Source of the DNA: an uncultured Prevotella sp.
GTDB taxonomy: Bacteria; Bacteroidota; Bacteroidia; Bacteroidales; Bacteroidaceae
Assembly: GCA_900540885.1 (NCBI GenBank)
Contig: UQHJ01000029.1
Location: 1 to 28,111, forward strand
Reading direction: 5' to 3'
DNA: 28,111 bases
Shown here one piece after another: positions 7,525 to 16,856 of the stretch (position 1 is the first letter of the stretch; each line of letters begins with the position of its first letter). A program made the position numbers and the translations under genes. The notes beneath the pieces were generated by a model, which saw nothing but the letters and a program-made list of their open reading frames with translations, had not been told where the DNA came from and did no database searches.

Positions 7525-10500
7525 TTATTCGACTATTCCAACTTTTTCACTTTTAGTCTTTTTGCTTGTTTTGCGATACTTGCGACGGAATAGATCACTC
7601 ATGCGTGTAAACTCTCGTTGTAATAGGATGCCAACTCCTTGCGTGGTAAGCGATGATTTTGTAAAGTATCGGTCGTTGGTTTCGCTATAGGCGCGTAAAC
7701 TGATGCTACCGCGTGGTGTGAGCAAATAACGTATGTCGAAATCGCCGATAAAGTTTGAGGTGTAGTAGGGATTGTCGCGATAGCCAAAGTTTCCGTTGAT
7801 TAATAGACGATCGTTGAAAAGGCGTCCTTGAAGCAAACCATCTACTTCGAGAGAATTCCAACCATCAGTTCCTGGCGTAAAGTTGGTACCAAATGACCAC
7901 TTTGATTGGTTGCCAAGCATGGACGAAATAGCGGAGTTAAGTTGTCCTGTAATGGTGGTAGAAAGAAAAGATCGCATGGCAGCAGATGACTGTTGCGAGG
8001 ACGTAGAAGTTACGTTATTGATGCCTTGACTTGTTGTCATAAAACGTCCAATTCCTAACAGATACATAGCTTGGCGACTCATATCTTCCTCGGTAGAAAT
8101 AAGTTGTCGAACCATATGTTTTTCGTCCTCGGAGATGTTGTGTAGGTCGAGGTCGAAGTTTACTTGTGGTGAATGTGCTTTTCCGCCAATATTAAGTATG
8201 CAATCAGCGCGCACTGTCTTATTGGAAAAGCCTGCTCCATAGTTTAAGTCGTTAAGTGATACACCGTTGACTGTGTATAGTGCTTTTAGTGCAAGGTCGG
8301 CATATAAGGGGTCGCCTGCAAATGTAATGGAACTGCCAGGCTGTAGTGTCAGGCTCTTGCGTATGATATCTTGTATGCTAATATTATATTCACCGCGACT
8401 AAGCGTGTAACGTCCATAGAGGTTGAAACCTCCTTTGTTGTGCCATGTGGCACGTAGGGCGCCTTGACCGTAAGCAGTAATGGCATCGTCTGATCGCTCG
8501 TCAGTGATAATGCGAATTTGCGCTTGCGGAGTCATGTTGATGTTAAAGTTGAGCAGCATATCAGTCCCAAGGTCTTCCTTGTCGGATGAGGCAACAACTT
8601 CAGCAACGGAAGAACGATCGGCAGGAGTATTATATGCAGTTTGCTGTTCGTTATTTATGGCATGAAAGCGTATCATGTGGTCGTCCTTTGATAGTGCAGA
8701 TTGTGTGCCTAAGTTATAGACGAACAGAGTAGGAGCATTGGGTGTTAGTGCTATATTGGCCACAAAGTGATTGGGCCAACCTTGTAGATGTACATTTCCA
8801 CTGCCTATGGTTGTGCTATAAAAGGGTAAGTTAGGCTGTTGAGGCTGGTCGTAGCAAAGAAGGTGATCGGCGGTAATGTCAAAATCGTAGTTTAACTTCT
8901 TTAGGTGTGTGTGGCGTAGTTCGCCATTTGCTATTCCTTTTCCTCCTTTCTTATCGGTGAGCGTAAAGTTTTTAAAAGCAAATTTACCTGTTGACATGGT
9001 GACGTTGCCGTCTTTTACTTCATAGTCTACGCATGTAGCTAAGACACGCGCTTTGCAGTTGGCCTTGACTTCTCCCTTAAAATCTAACTGCTTAAAGGGA
9101 CCATACAGACACACGTTGCCTGTAGCATTACCTGTAAAGTCGCCGAATATGCCGTCAATGTAACGCTTTAAGAAATCGAGGCGGGTGTGGTTTGCTGCAA
9201 TATCAAGATTTAGTCCTTTTTCAGCTAATGAAACGTAGCCTTGTACATTGGTGCCGTAATTGGGGGTGTTAGGCAACTTCATGTCTGCATCAATGTTGAT
9301 TCGGTTTCCTTCTTTATTCCAATTGGCTTTGATGTCTGCTGCTCCCATTAATCCATTATTGAATGTAAAGTCAGGAATGAGTAGGTGGGCATGCAGTTGG
9401 GGGGTGTTCCCTTTTTGTGTAAAGATAGCTTGTCCTGTTGCTTTGCCTCCAAATGAAACAGCATCGAAGTTGATTAAACCAAGTATATAGTCTATGTCGA
9501 GGTCGTGCAGTTGTGCTACAATTGAGTCGTTCTTGTTGGGAGCAATTTCACCATCAATTTGTAGTGATTGGTTGTTGTGACTTAGTTTTACTCCTGAGAA
9601 AGCTAAGTGGCGATTGATGTATGAGAGCTGGCCAGAAGCAATATTCCATGTCGTATCTGCTAATGCAAATTGTGTAGGACGTATGTGCATGTTGAAGTTT
9701 ACCCCATGCTTAGTAGGGTAAAATTGTGTAATGCTCTCAAACGTTCCATTGTAGTCTCGTTCGTTAACCCCATTCCAGGCTAATTGAGTGGTTAATTTCC
9801 CATTAGCAGTGGATAGATCGGCTGCAATGCTATATTCTCGTCCCGAAAGTTTTTTATGTGCTTGAATAAGGCAATGGTATAGGCTATCTGTTCCGCTGAG
9901 GTAAATGCTGGGACGTGTAAAACTCTGTCCAACAACATCGATTTGATTGGCAAAGACAGAGAGAGAGGTGCGTCCACTTCCTGCATTAACCGTCCCCTGT
10001 ACGTGTAGTCCCTCTTGAACGGAAACGTTTATTCCGAATAGCTTTTCAAATGCTTCTGATTGTTTTAAGTGGGCGTTGATGTTCCACTCTTCATCTTTAG
10101 CAGCCATTTGTTGGGGGCGAGGCATTAGTCCTGGTAGGCATTTGTTGATGATACACTGTATGCCGTTTTGTATTTTTTTAGGAGTTAGCTGCCCTGTAAT
10201 TTTAGCGTCAATAAAGTCGCTATTAATGCTGAACTGCTGTTTGTTATTAGAGCAATTGTAAAGCGAGGCTTGCAATTGTTGTAGGTTGTAGTTGCCATGT
10301 GGTCCGTCTGTAATGTTAAACTGCTTTAGTTCTACTTCGCCATGTGGCATATTGGTTGAGAGTTGTGATAGGTTGGCTTGAATATTTCCACTATAAATTG
10401 CTTTTGCAAAAGCATTGTTAATTCCCAATATTTTTGCGTCAAAGCGTTGTACATTAGCACTTAATTTTATCTGATTTATTTTTTTGTTTTTGAGGGATAG

Positions 10501-12015
10501 TTTTGTACTTAATTCGAGGTTAGCGTTAGGATCGCTACTATTGATGTTAGCTAGTATGTTGTCCTTTGAATAGCACACCCGATAGTTTATTGGGAGAACT
10601 GTATGGCTATTATATTGCATAGAAGTAATGCTACCATCGCATAGAATAATAGGCTTCATCTTATGGGTGAGATTGGCCTGAATGTGAGTGTCGGTAGTTA
10701 TTTGTGTGGGGAGTTTGGTATTGTTTAGTATATGGTCAAGCTGTAATTGCGAGAGATGAATATTCGCATTGATTATACGCTCCCGTAATTGTGCATCGGC
10801 CGCAATGCTACCTACCTCCGAATGCAGAAAAACAGAGGCTGTACCTATATTGCGTGAGAAATTGTAGAAGGTATTTCCACTAGCATCAATATTACCCACA
10901 CGTTGTAGGAGATTTACTAATTGCTGATTTTGTGGGATAAATGAGGTAGCAAAGAGTTGCGTAAGGCAACTCTTTGCTTGTAATTGTTTTAAGCTAAGAT
11001 GAAGAGCCTCTATTTGTTTCGCTTTACGTTGTAATGTAGCATTGGCCTTAATCAACAAGGTATGTTCCGTATTGGTAAGTGTTAGTTGATTAAGTTGGAA
11101 CTTATCGGGAGTGAGTAAAAGAGTAGTTGAAAGTTGAAGTGTTTGGTCGAATTGGCGTGGTAACTTTAAGAGTGGACGTATGTCGGAAGTACCTATCTGT
11201 AGATTATCAATTGTTGCTCCAATGCGTAGGGTAGGGAGTAATTGGTCGAAGCCTTTTCGAATATCGTATGTCGCAATGAGGTCACTTTGAGATATGCGTG
11301 TGTGTGGCATTTCAAAGCGAAAGTCTTCAATGTGTGCTGTGGTTCGACTTGCATTTAGCTTGAAGCGTAGTTTTTTGAGGCACAAGCCGGACTGCTCGTT
11401 GAACGATAAAGAACGAATGCGAAGACTTAGACTATCAGATTTAATGCTTTTTAGGCTAATATTAGCGTTTAGCTGGTTGACAGATAGGTGGGAAGGGTCT
11501 AGCTGATTTGCGTGATGGGGCTTATACCATTCATTATATTTTATTGCTACTCGTCGTAAGATGATTGAGTTGATGCGTAGATTAAGTGTGGACTCTTTCT
11601 TAGTGTCTTTACTAGTAAAGGCATCAAGCAAGAACTGATAGTTGGCTGCACTATCAGCACGTTGTTTGTATAGATTGATATCGGTGTCGATGAGTGAAAC
11701 AGTGCGTAGTGAAAGTTGCTCTTTGAACAAGGAACGTAGTTCAATCTTAGCGGTTGCAATTTGTGCTTTGATAAGTTTGTTTCCTTGCTTGTCTTTAATA
11801 CAGATGTCGTTGATTATTATTCGATTAAATAAGCCTATTTCAATTTTACCTATAGAAACATTGGTGTGTAGTGTTTGGCTCAGTTCTGTAGCAACAATTT
11901 GAGTAAGTATACGTTCTGTTGGTCCAAAGTTGAGTATTGCCAACAATAATATGTATGCCCCGATGATGGTGCATACTATACAACGTAAAATATTATGTAG
12001 TCTTTTTGCTTTCAA
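7525..12015 (-). CDS. tamB: TamB-like translocation/assembly module protein (DUF490)
   Basis: 1496 residues. TamB-type proteins are inner-membrane-anchored, AsmA-related beta-helical tubes that span the periplasm and serve outer-membrane biogenesis, either lipid transport or beta-barrel assembly with TamA/BamA partners. Seen: an N-terminal membrane anchor (about residues 11-29, ending LLLAILNF), a very long repetitive beta-rich middle, and a C-terminal TamB domain containing GRYTLSRGEYNI, ALYTVNG, CILNIGGKAHSPQVNFDL, and the closing LLQGRLFNDRLLINGNFGYRDNP block near residue 1400. The last 30 residues are strongly basic. No TamA/BamA gene is adjacent. A full-consensus promoter ends only 8 nt before the start codon, so the transcript should be almost leaderless. 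Length fits Bacteroidales members. Confidence 0.9.
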   Translation of the reverse strand: MKAKRLHNILRCIVCTIIGAYILLLAILNFGPTERILTQIVATELSQTLHTNVSIGKIEIGLFNRIIINDICIKDKQGNKLIKAQIATAKIELRSLFKEQLSLRTVSLIDTDINLYKQRADSAANYQFLLDAFTSKDTKKESTLNLRINSIILRRVAIKYNEWYKPHHANQLDPSHLSVNQLNANISLKSIKSDSLSLRIRSLSFNEQSGLCLKKLRFKLNASRTTAHIEDFRFEMPHTRISQSDLIATYDIRKGFDQLLPTLRIGATIDNLQIGTSDIRPLLKLPRQFDQTLQLSTTLLLTPDKFQLNQLTLTNTEHTLLIKANATLQRKAKQIEALHLSLKQLQAKSCLTQLFATSFIPQNQQLVNLLQRVGNIDASGNTFYNFSRNIGTASVFLHSEVGSIAADAQLRERIINANIHLSQLQLDHILNNTKLPTQITTDTHIQANLTHKMKPIILCDGSITSMQYNSHTVLPINYRVCYSKDNILANINSSDPNANLELSTKLSLKNKKINQIKLSANVQRFDAKILGINNAFAKAIYSGNIQANLSQLSTNMPHGEVELKQFNITDGPHGNYNLQQLQASLYNCSNNKQQFSINSDFIDAKITGQLTPKKIQNGIQCIINKCLPGLMPRPQQMAAKDEEWNINAHLKQSEAFEKLFGINVSVQEGLHVQGTVNAGSGRTSLSVFANQIDVVGQSFTRPSIYLSGTDSLYHCLIQAHKKLSGREYSIAADLSTANGKLTTQLAWNGVNERDYNGTFESITQFYPTKHGVNFNMHIRPTQFALADTTWNIASGQLSYINRHLAFSGVKLSHNNQSLQIDGEIAPNKNDSIVAQLHDLDIDYILGLINFDAVSFGGKATGQAIFTQKGNTPQLHAHLLIPDFTFNNGLMGAADIKANWNKEGNRINIDADMKLPNTPNYGTNVQGYVSLAEKGLNLDIAANHTRLDFLKRYIDGIFGDFTGNATGNVCLYGPFKQLDFKGEVKANCKARVLATCVDYEVKDGNVTMSTGKFAFKNFTLTDKKGGKGIANGELRHTHLKKLNYDFDITADHLLCYDQPQQPNLPFYSTTIGSGNVHLQGWPNHFVANIALTPNAPTLFVYNLGTQSALSKDDHMIRFHAINNEQQTAYNTPADRSSVAEVVASSDKEDLGTDMLLNFNINMTPQAQIRIITDERSDDAITAYGQGALRATWHNKGGFNLYGRYTLSRGEYNISIQDIIRKSLTLQPGSSITFAGDPLYADLALKALYTVNGVSLNDLNYGAGFSNKTVRADCILNIGGKAHSPQVNFDLDLHNISEDEKHMVRQLISTEEDMSRQAMYLLGIGRFMTTSQGINNVTSTSSQQSSAAMRSFLSTTITGQLNSAISSMLGNQSKWSFGTNFTPGTDGWNSLEVDGLLQGRLFNDRLLINGNFGYRDNPYYTSNFIGDFDIRYLLTPRGSISLRAYSETNDRYFTKSSLTTQGVGILLQREFTRMSDLFRRKYRKTSKKTKSEKVGIVE

Positions 12016-12022
12016 TGTTGTG

Positions 12023-12053
12023 CAAAATTATACAAAAGGTTCGGCAGTACAAA
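12023..12053 (-). promoter_or_regulatory. tamB promoter
   Basis: Read on the minus strand: TTTG at 12053-12050, a 19-bp spacer, then TAATTTTG at 12030-12023. This is a full match to the Bacteroidetes consensus. The expected start point is only a few nucleotides before the tamB ATG at 12015. Confidence 0.75.
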
Positions 12054-12150
12054 GCAAAAGTGCACTTTTTGCTATGTGACAGTGCTTGTGTTGCCGCTTC
12101 TTTGTGTCAAGCAAACATTGTTGGCTGTGTGAAGAAAAAATACTTTTCCC

Positions 12151-12181
12151 TTTTTATTGCGCTCGTCTTGCACTATCTTTG
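12151..12181 (+). promoter_or_regulatory. uvrB promoter
   Basis: TATCTTTG at 12174-12181 is a perfect -7 element. The -33 position holds only a T run (12151-12154). The predicted leader before the ATG at 12192 is about 5-6 nt. No LexA-type palindrome was recognised nearby. Confidence 0.65.
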
Positions 12182-12191
12182 CAATTTGATT

Positions 12192-14246
12192 ATGCAACAC
12201 TTCGATTTACAATCAAAATATCAGCCTACTGGTGACCAACCTGAGGCCATAAAGGAATTGACGGCAGGGGTATTGTCTAACACTCCTGCTCAAGTGCTTT
12301 TGGGCGTAACGGGTTCAGGCAAAACGTTCACGATAGCTAATGTTATAAAGAATGTAAATAAGCCTACGCTCGTATTAAGTCACAATAAGACGTTAGCTGC
12401 ACAATTGTATACAGAATTTAAAGGATTCTTTCCCAATAATGCAGTAGAATATTACGTTTCGTATTATGATTACTATCAGCCAGAGGCTTATATTGCGTCA
12501 ACTGATACTTACATTGAAAAAGATTTGGCAATAAATGAAGATATTGACAAACTTCGTTTGGCGGCTACTTCGGCTTTGCTTTCTGGTAGAAAGGATGTAG
12601 TTGTCGTATCGTCTGTTTCGTGTATATATGGTATGGGTAATCCAGCTGCTTTTTATGAGAATGTAATAGATCTAAAGGTCGGACGGACGTTGTCATTAAA
12701 TAGCTTACTTAATCAGTTGGTAAGCAGTTTGTATACCCGTAATGATGTTGCACCCAAGGCGGGTAACTTTCGTGTTAAAGGCGATACAGTTGACATTTAT
12801 TTGGCTTATTCGGATGACCTCATTCGTGTGTGCTTTTGGGACGAAGAGATTGATAGTATAGAAGAGGTCGATGCTTTATCAGGCGTTCGGCTTAATACGT
12901 ATGAGGAATATAAGGTATATCCAGCCAATCTTTTTCTTACATCAAAAGAAACACAGGAAATAGCTATACGCAAGATACAGGAAGACCTTAGGACTCAAGT
13001 GCAGCTCTTCGAAGATATGGGGAAGACACTTGAAGCAAAGAGACTGAAAGAACGCGTAGAATATGATATCGAAATGATACGCGAATTAGGACATTGCGCG
13101 GGCATAGAGAACTATTCACGCTATTTTGACGGACGTGAACCCAACACGCGTCCTTTCTGTCTACTCGATTTCTTTCCAAATGACTTTTTAATTGTTATAG
13201 ATGAGAGTCATGTAACCATACCACAAATACGAGCTATGTATGGTGGTGACCGTTCGCGTAAGGAGTCACTTGTCAACTATGGCTTTCGACTTCCTGCAGC
13301 AATGGATAATAGACCACTAAAATTTGAAGAGTTCCATGAGTTGGCGAAGCAAGTAATTTATATTAGTGCAACGCCTGCTGATTATGAATTAGCAGAGAGC
13401 GAAGGCGTTGTTGTTGATCAGGTTATTCGTCCTACGGGATTATTAGACCCTATTATTGAAGTGCGCGATACGGATTATCCTGTAGACGACCTTATGGAAG
13501 AAATTCGTAAGGCAAAGGAGCGTGAGGAACGTGTGTTAGTTACAACGCTTACTAAGCGAATGGCAGAGGAACTTACTGAGTACTTGCTTAAAAATGACAT
13601 TAATACGGCATATATACATAGTGATGTTGATACATTGGAACGCGTACAGATAATGGAAGATCTGCGTCGTGGTGTATATGATGTTCTTATAGGTGTTAAC
13701 CTCCTTCGTGAGGGACTTGATTTACCAGAGGTAGCCTTAGTTGCTATCCTTGATGCTGATAAGGAAGGTTTTTTGCGCTCTGCTCGTTCACTAACACAAA
13801 CTGCAGGACGTGCAGCGCGTAATGTAAATGGGCGCGTTATTATGTATGCAAAGGAGATAACTGCTTCTATGCAGCAGACTATAGATGAAACGAATCGTCG
13901 TCGTGCGAAGCAAATTGCTTATAATACGTTACACCATCTTACCCCACAACCAATCGTTAAACCTATAGAAAACAATGAATTGGTCGAGATGCAGCGTAAG
14001 CGTAAGGTTTCGCAGCAGGAGAATAGTACTAGTCGTTCAAACACTAAATCGAACTATCAAGTCCCTTCTGAGGAAATTCTAGTTGCAGCAGATCCGTCTG
14101 TAAGTGATTATGGAAGGAATGTGACAGAAACGAAAGATCAGAAGAGAGAGCGTTTGCAGAAGGCGATGAAAAAGGCTGCAGAATCGTTCGACTTTATAAC
14201 TGCGGCTCAATTACGTGATGAACTATTGTTGTTGGATAAGGAATAG
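12192..14246 (+). CDS. uvrB: UvrABC excision nuclease subunit B
   Basis: 684 residues, against about 670 in E. coli. UvrB is the damage-verifying helicase of nucleotide excision repair; UvrA loads it and it then recruits UvrC. Seen: Walker A GVTGSGKT (38-45), the beta-hairpin YYVSYYDYYQPEAYI that inserts into DNA, Walker B region VIDESHVT, the helicase motif ISATPADYE, motif V/VI segments VLIGVNLLREGLDLPEV and QTAGRAARN, and a C-terminal UVR domain (RLQKAMKKAAESFDFITAAQ) for UvrC contact. An in-frame ATG at 12006 would add 62 residues, but these overlap the tamB start and precede the promoter, so the start at 12192 was chosen. All motifs are intact. Confidence 0.97.
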   Translation: MQHFDLQSKYQPTGDQPEAIKELTAGVLSNTPAQVLLGVTGSGKTFTIANVIKNVNKPTLVLSHNKTLAAQLYTEFKGFFPNNAVEYYVSYYDYYQPEAYIASTDTYIEKDLAINEDIDKLRLAATSALLSGRKDVVVVSSVSCIYGMGNPAAFYENVIDLKVGRTLSLNSLLNQLVSSLYTRNDVAPKAGNFRVKGDTVDIYLAYSDDLIRVCFWDEEIDSIEEVDALSGVRLNTYEEYKVYPANLFLTSKETQEIAIRKIQEDLRTQVQLFEDMGKTLEAKRLKERVEYDIEMIRELGHCAGIENYSRYFDGREPNTRPFCLLDFFPNDFLIVIDESHVTIPQIRAMYGGDRSRKESLVNYGFRLPAAMDNRPLKFEEFHELAKQVIYISATPADYELAESEGVVVDQVIRPTGLLDPIIEVRDTDYPVDDLMEEIRKAKEREERVLVTTLTKRMAEELTEYLLKNDINTAYIHSDVDTLERVQIMEDLRRGVYDVLIGVNLLREGLDLPEVALVAILDADKEGFLRSARSLTQTAGRAARNVNGRVIMYAKEITASMQQTIDETNRRRAKQIAYNTLHHLTPQPIVKPIENNELVEMQRKRKVSQQENSTSRSNTKSNYQVPSEEILVAADPSVSDYGRNVTETKDQKRERLQKAMKKAAESFDFITAAQLRDELLLLDKE

Positions 14247-14257
14247 TAATAATATGT

Positions 14258-14303
14258 AACGTGTAAAAGCAAGAACTCGCGTAAGTTGTTGCTTTTACAC
14301 GTT
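14258..14303. terminator. Bidirectional terminator between uvrB and trmN6
   Basis: A perfect 15-bp stem (14258-14272 with 14289-14303) with a further AACT/AGTT helix inside the loop lies between convergent genes; T-rich sequence follows on the plus strand. Confidence 0.8.
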
Positions 14304-14336
14304 ATTAGTTTTATAGAAATTAGAAAAGGATATGCC

Positions 14337-15053
14337 TTACTTGATATAGAAGTCTTTGCATAGCGTTCGGTATTGTTCTGACCGTCCACCATTTTTGTCA
14401 ATAAGTACGAGCTGATTGTACTTGAGTGAAGAAGGAGTTGGAGAGAAACAAAGTAGCACTCTTTTACAAGGTTTTTGTGGACGTGTTACTATATCTGTCC
14501 GGTGTATTAGCGATAGACCATAAATCGAAGCTGAACAAATAAAATGCGTGGACGCTGCCGTAGGGAGTATAACGCAGAAACGTGCCTTCTTGTTTGTATA
14601 GTCAAGTAAAAGGCTTACGCAACGTAAGAGGGCATTAAAGGTGAGTCCACCACCAGCCGTATGGCGAGCTTGAGCGCGATTGACAGAAGGAGGGAGAACA
14701 TCTTCTTCGTAGTAGGGTGGGTTGCTTAGTATACAGTCAAATTTGGAGGTTGCAGTTTGAGCAAATTGTAATGCGTCTGTGCAAGTTATTGTTATGCGAT
14801 TGCTGTAAGGCGAGTTCTTTACATTGTTAATAGCATCAATTGTAGCTTCGTTATCAATTTCAATGCCAAGAACATTGCCTTTAGGGGAACGTTGTGCGGC
14901 CATAAGTGAAATGAGTCCACAACCACAACCAATGTCAAGAATGCTCTTTGCGTCCGCTACTTCAGCCCAGGCTCCTAAAAGGACGCCGTCTGTCCCCACC
15001 TTCATGGCACATCGTTCGTCGTTTATGTGAAAATGCTTGAATGTAAAACTCAT
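14337..15053 (-). CDS. trmN6: tRNA1(Val) (adenine(37)-N6)-methyltransferase
   Basis: 238 residues. This SAM-dependent enzyme (YfiC/TrmN6 family) methylates A37 next to the anticodon of tRNA-Val. Seen: the N-terminal FTFKHFHINDERCAMKVGTD segment, motif I DIGCGCGLISLMAAQ (40-54), the acidic loop IEIDNEA, and the NPPY catalytic tetrad (111-114), which marks N6-adenine methyltransferases. A later CKRVLLCFS strand fits the family. The open frame extends 31 codons upstream to 15146, but a perfect -7 element at 15089-15082 lies within that extension, and family members begin at the MSFTF Met, so 15053 was chosen. It is divergent from the FadL-type gene. Confidence 0.88.
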   Translation of the reverse strand: MSFTFKHFHINDERCAMKVGTDGVLLGAWAEVADAKSILDIGCGCGLISLMAAQRSPKGNVLGIEIDNEATIDAINNVKNSPYSNRITITCTDALQFAQTATSKFDCILSNPPYYEEDVLPPSVNRAQARHTAGGGLTFNALLRCVSLLLDYTNKKARFCVILPTAASTHFICSASIYGLSLIHRTDIVTRPQKPCKRVLLCFSPTPSSLKYNQLVLIDKNGGRSEQYRTLCKDFYIK

Positions 15054-15081
15054 AACTGCTTCTTTTGTTTGTAGTAGATAA

Positions 15082-15089
15082 CAAAGGTA
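15082..15089 (-). promoter_or_regulatory. trmN6 promoter -7 element
   Basis: On the minus strand this reads TACCTTTG, a perfect -7 element, giving a leader of about 25 nt. The nearest TTTG upstream (15117-15114) is 24 bp away, somewhat too far for a standard -33 element. Confidence 0.55.
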
Positions 15090-15150
15090 ATATTTATTTG
15101 TTGAAAAATCTTTCAAATCGTAACGTATTGTAAAATAATTGCTCACTTCT

Positions 15151-15181
15151 TTTGCTGTTGTGCAAATACTTCGTACTTTTG
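15151..15181 (+). promoter_or_regulatory. Promoter of the FadL-type porin gene
   Basis: TTTG at 15151-15154, a 19-bp spacer and TACTTTTG at 15174-15181 match the consensus fully. The leader would be about 25 nt, which rules out a start at 15152 and supports the ATG at 15212. Confidence 0.8.
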
Positions 15182-15211
15182 CCGCCGTTTAGAACAATAA
15201 AACGGAAAATA

Positions 15212-16786
15212 ATGAGAAAGACATTTTTAACTGTAGCGCTTGCTTTGTGCGTTGGTTCTGTGGCTCAGGCTGGTGGTTACTTAACGAATACTAATCAGAG
15301 TGTAAGTTTCTTGCGCAATCCTGCACAAGATGCAACAATTGGTATCGCTGGTGCTTATGCTAATCCTGCAGGTTTAGGATTTATGCGTACAGGTTGGCAT
15401 TTGGGATTTGATCTGCAGAGTGCTTATCAGACTCGTAGTGATAAGGCTTACTTTCCCGCTTTTGCCTTGGGAGAAGTAAATGGCGTGAAGAATGCGACGG
15501 ATGGTTATAAAACATTTGAGGGTAAAGCAAAAGCCCCTGTAATTCCTTCGTTCGATTTGGCGCGAGTAGGAGAACGTTGGTTCGCATCATTTCACTTTGG
15601 CATCACTGGTGGTGGTGGTAAGTGTAAGTTTAATGATGGCTTGCCTTCATTCGAGAGTCAAGTAGCGATGTTACCTGTATTAGTAGGTGCGATTGCTCCA
15701 GGCGCGGTGACAGGATATACAATGGATACGCATATGCAAGGTCGTCAGTATTACTTTGGTGGCCAGTTTGGTGTGGGTTATAAGATTACACCTAACTTTA
15801 ATGCAAGTATTGGAGGTCGTGTAGTTTACGCACAGTGTAACTATTATGGCTATGTGCGCAACATTAGTTTAAATACGGCACAAGGGACGACTGTTCCAGC
15901 TACAAAGTTCTTCGAGAGCCAACAGATGCCAGACTTCGCAGCATTAGTTTCTGATAAAGAATTGAACTGTGACCAAAACGGTTGGGGCTTTACTCCTATT
16001 ATTAGTGCTGACTGGAAAATTGGTAAGTTGAATTTGGCTGCAAAGTATGAGTTTAAAACTAAGTTGCGTCTGAAGAATCAAGCCGGTGTTAATACTAGTG
16101 GCTTGAGCGAATATGATGACGGTAAGAAAGTGAAGGCCGACATTCCTGCAATACTCTCTATTGGCGCACGCTATTCATTGTTAGATAATGTTCGCTTAAA
16201 TGCGGGTTTCCACTATTACTTTGATAAGCAAGCTACGCAACACAATAATAAGCACAATTACTTGACAAATGGTGGTTGGGAAGTGTTGGCAGGTGCTGAA
16301 GTAGATGTAACAAAGCGTTGGACGGTAAGTGCTGGTTGGCAAACAACTAACTATGGACTTGGTAAGAATAGTCAGTTTATAAGTGACATGAGTTTTGTAA
16401 CCAACTCTAACTCTGTGGGCGTAGGTGCTCGTTTCCAATTGCGTAAGAAGGTAGCACTTAATATTGCTTACTTCAAGACTATCTACAAGCACTACAAGCG
16501 TCAACATGACGACTTCTATAATATTAAGGGTACATTTGGAAGTATGCTGGATCCTTTGGCACAACAGTTAACAGCTGGTGCACAACAAATAGGTCAGGCT
16601 TTGCAACAACCTAACTTAAGTGAAGCTCAGCGTTTAGCTTATCAAACTCGTTTAGCTGAAATTAGGACAGAACTTGGTGCTGCGCAGAAGATTCAAACAG
16701 GTCTAGGCGGTTACATATCAAGTGGTTCAGAAAAATTCCATCGTACAAACGATGTGTTTGGTTTAGGTCTAGAGATTGACTTCTAA
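15212..16786 (+). CDS. OmpP1/FadL-type outer-membrane transporter
   Basis: 524 residues. FadL-family proteins are 14-stranded outer-membrane barrels that take up hydrophobic compounds such as fatty acids. Seen: a signal peptide (MRKTFLTVALALC... ending AQA near residue 20), then GGYLTNTNQSVSFLRNPA (21-38), the typical N-terminal hatch followed by IAGAYANPAGLGF. Alternating polar/aromatic beta strands run to the end, and the last residue is Phe, as expected for BAM-dependent barrels. Between the last two strands (about 439-506) lies a Gln/Ala-rich, probably helical insert that should face the outside. The substrate is unknown. It has its own strong promoter and a GC-rich terminator. Confidence 0.88.
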   Translation: MRKTFLTVALALCVGSVAQAGGYLTNTNQSVSFLRNPAQDATIGIAGAYANPAGLGFMRTGWHLGFDLQSAYQTRSDKAYFPAFALGEVNGVKNATDGYKTFEGKAKAPVIPSFDLARVGERWFASFHFGITGGGGKCKFNDGLPSFESQVAMLPVLVGAIAPGAVTGYTMDTHMQGRQYYFGGQFGVGYKITPNFNASIGGRVVYAQCNYYGYVRNISLNTAQGTTVPATKFFESQQMPDFAALVSDKELNCDQNGWGFTPIISADWKIGKLNLAAKYEFKTKLRLKNQAGVNTSGLSEYDDGKKVKADIPAILSIGARYSLLDNVRLNAGFHYYFDKQATQHNNKHNYLTNGGWEVLAGAEVDVTKRWTVSAGWQTTNYGLGKNSQFISDMSFVTNSNSVGVGARFQLRKKVALNIAYFKTIYKHYKRQHDDFYNIKGTFGSMLDPLAQQLTAGAQQIGQALQQPNLSEAQRLAYQTRLAEIRTELGAAQKIQTGLGGYISSGSEKFHRTNDVFGLGLEIDF

Positions 16787-16820
16787 TAAAGTCGTATATA
16801 TAAGGATATAATAAGGATTG

Positions 16821-16850
16821 CGCGCGACAACTTTCATAAGTTGCCGCGCG
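16821..16850. terminator. Bidirectional terminator between the porin and esterase genes
   Basis: A GC-rich 13-position stem with one mismatch (16821-16833 with 16838-16850) closes a TCAT loop and is followed by a T-rich run. It lies in the 70-nt gap between convergent genes. Confidence 0.8.
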
Positions 16851-16856
16851 TATTTC

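Noticed and set aside
12006..12191. N-terminal extension of UvrB by 62 residues
   Set aside because: The extension overlaps the tamB start and precedes the uvrB -7 box, and UvrB proteins begin at the Met at 12192.
15054..15146. N-terminal extension of TrmN6
   Set aside because: It contains the -7 promoter element of the gene, so it would not be in the transcript.
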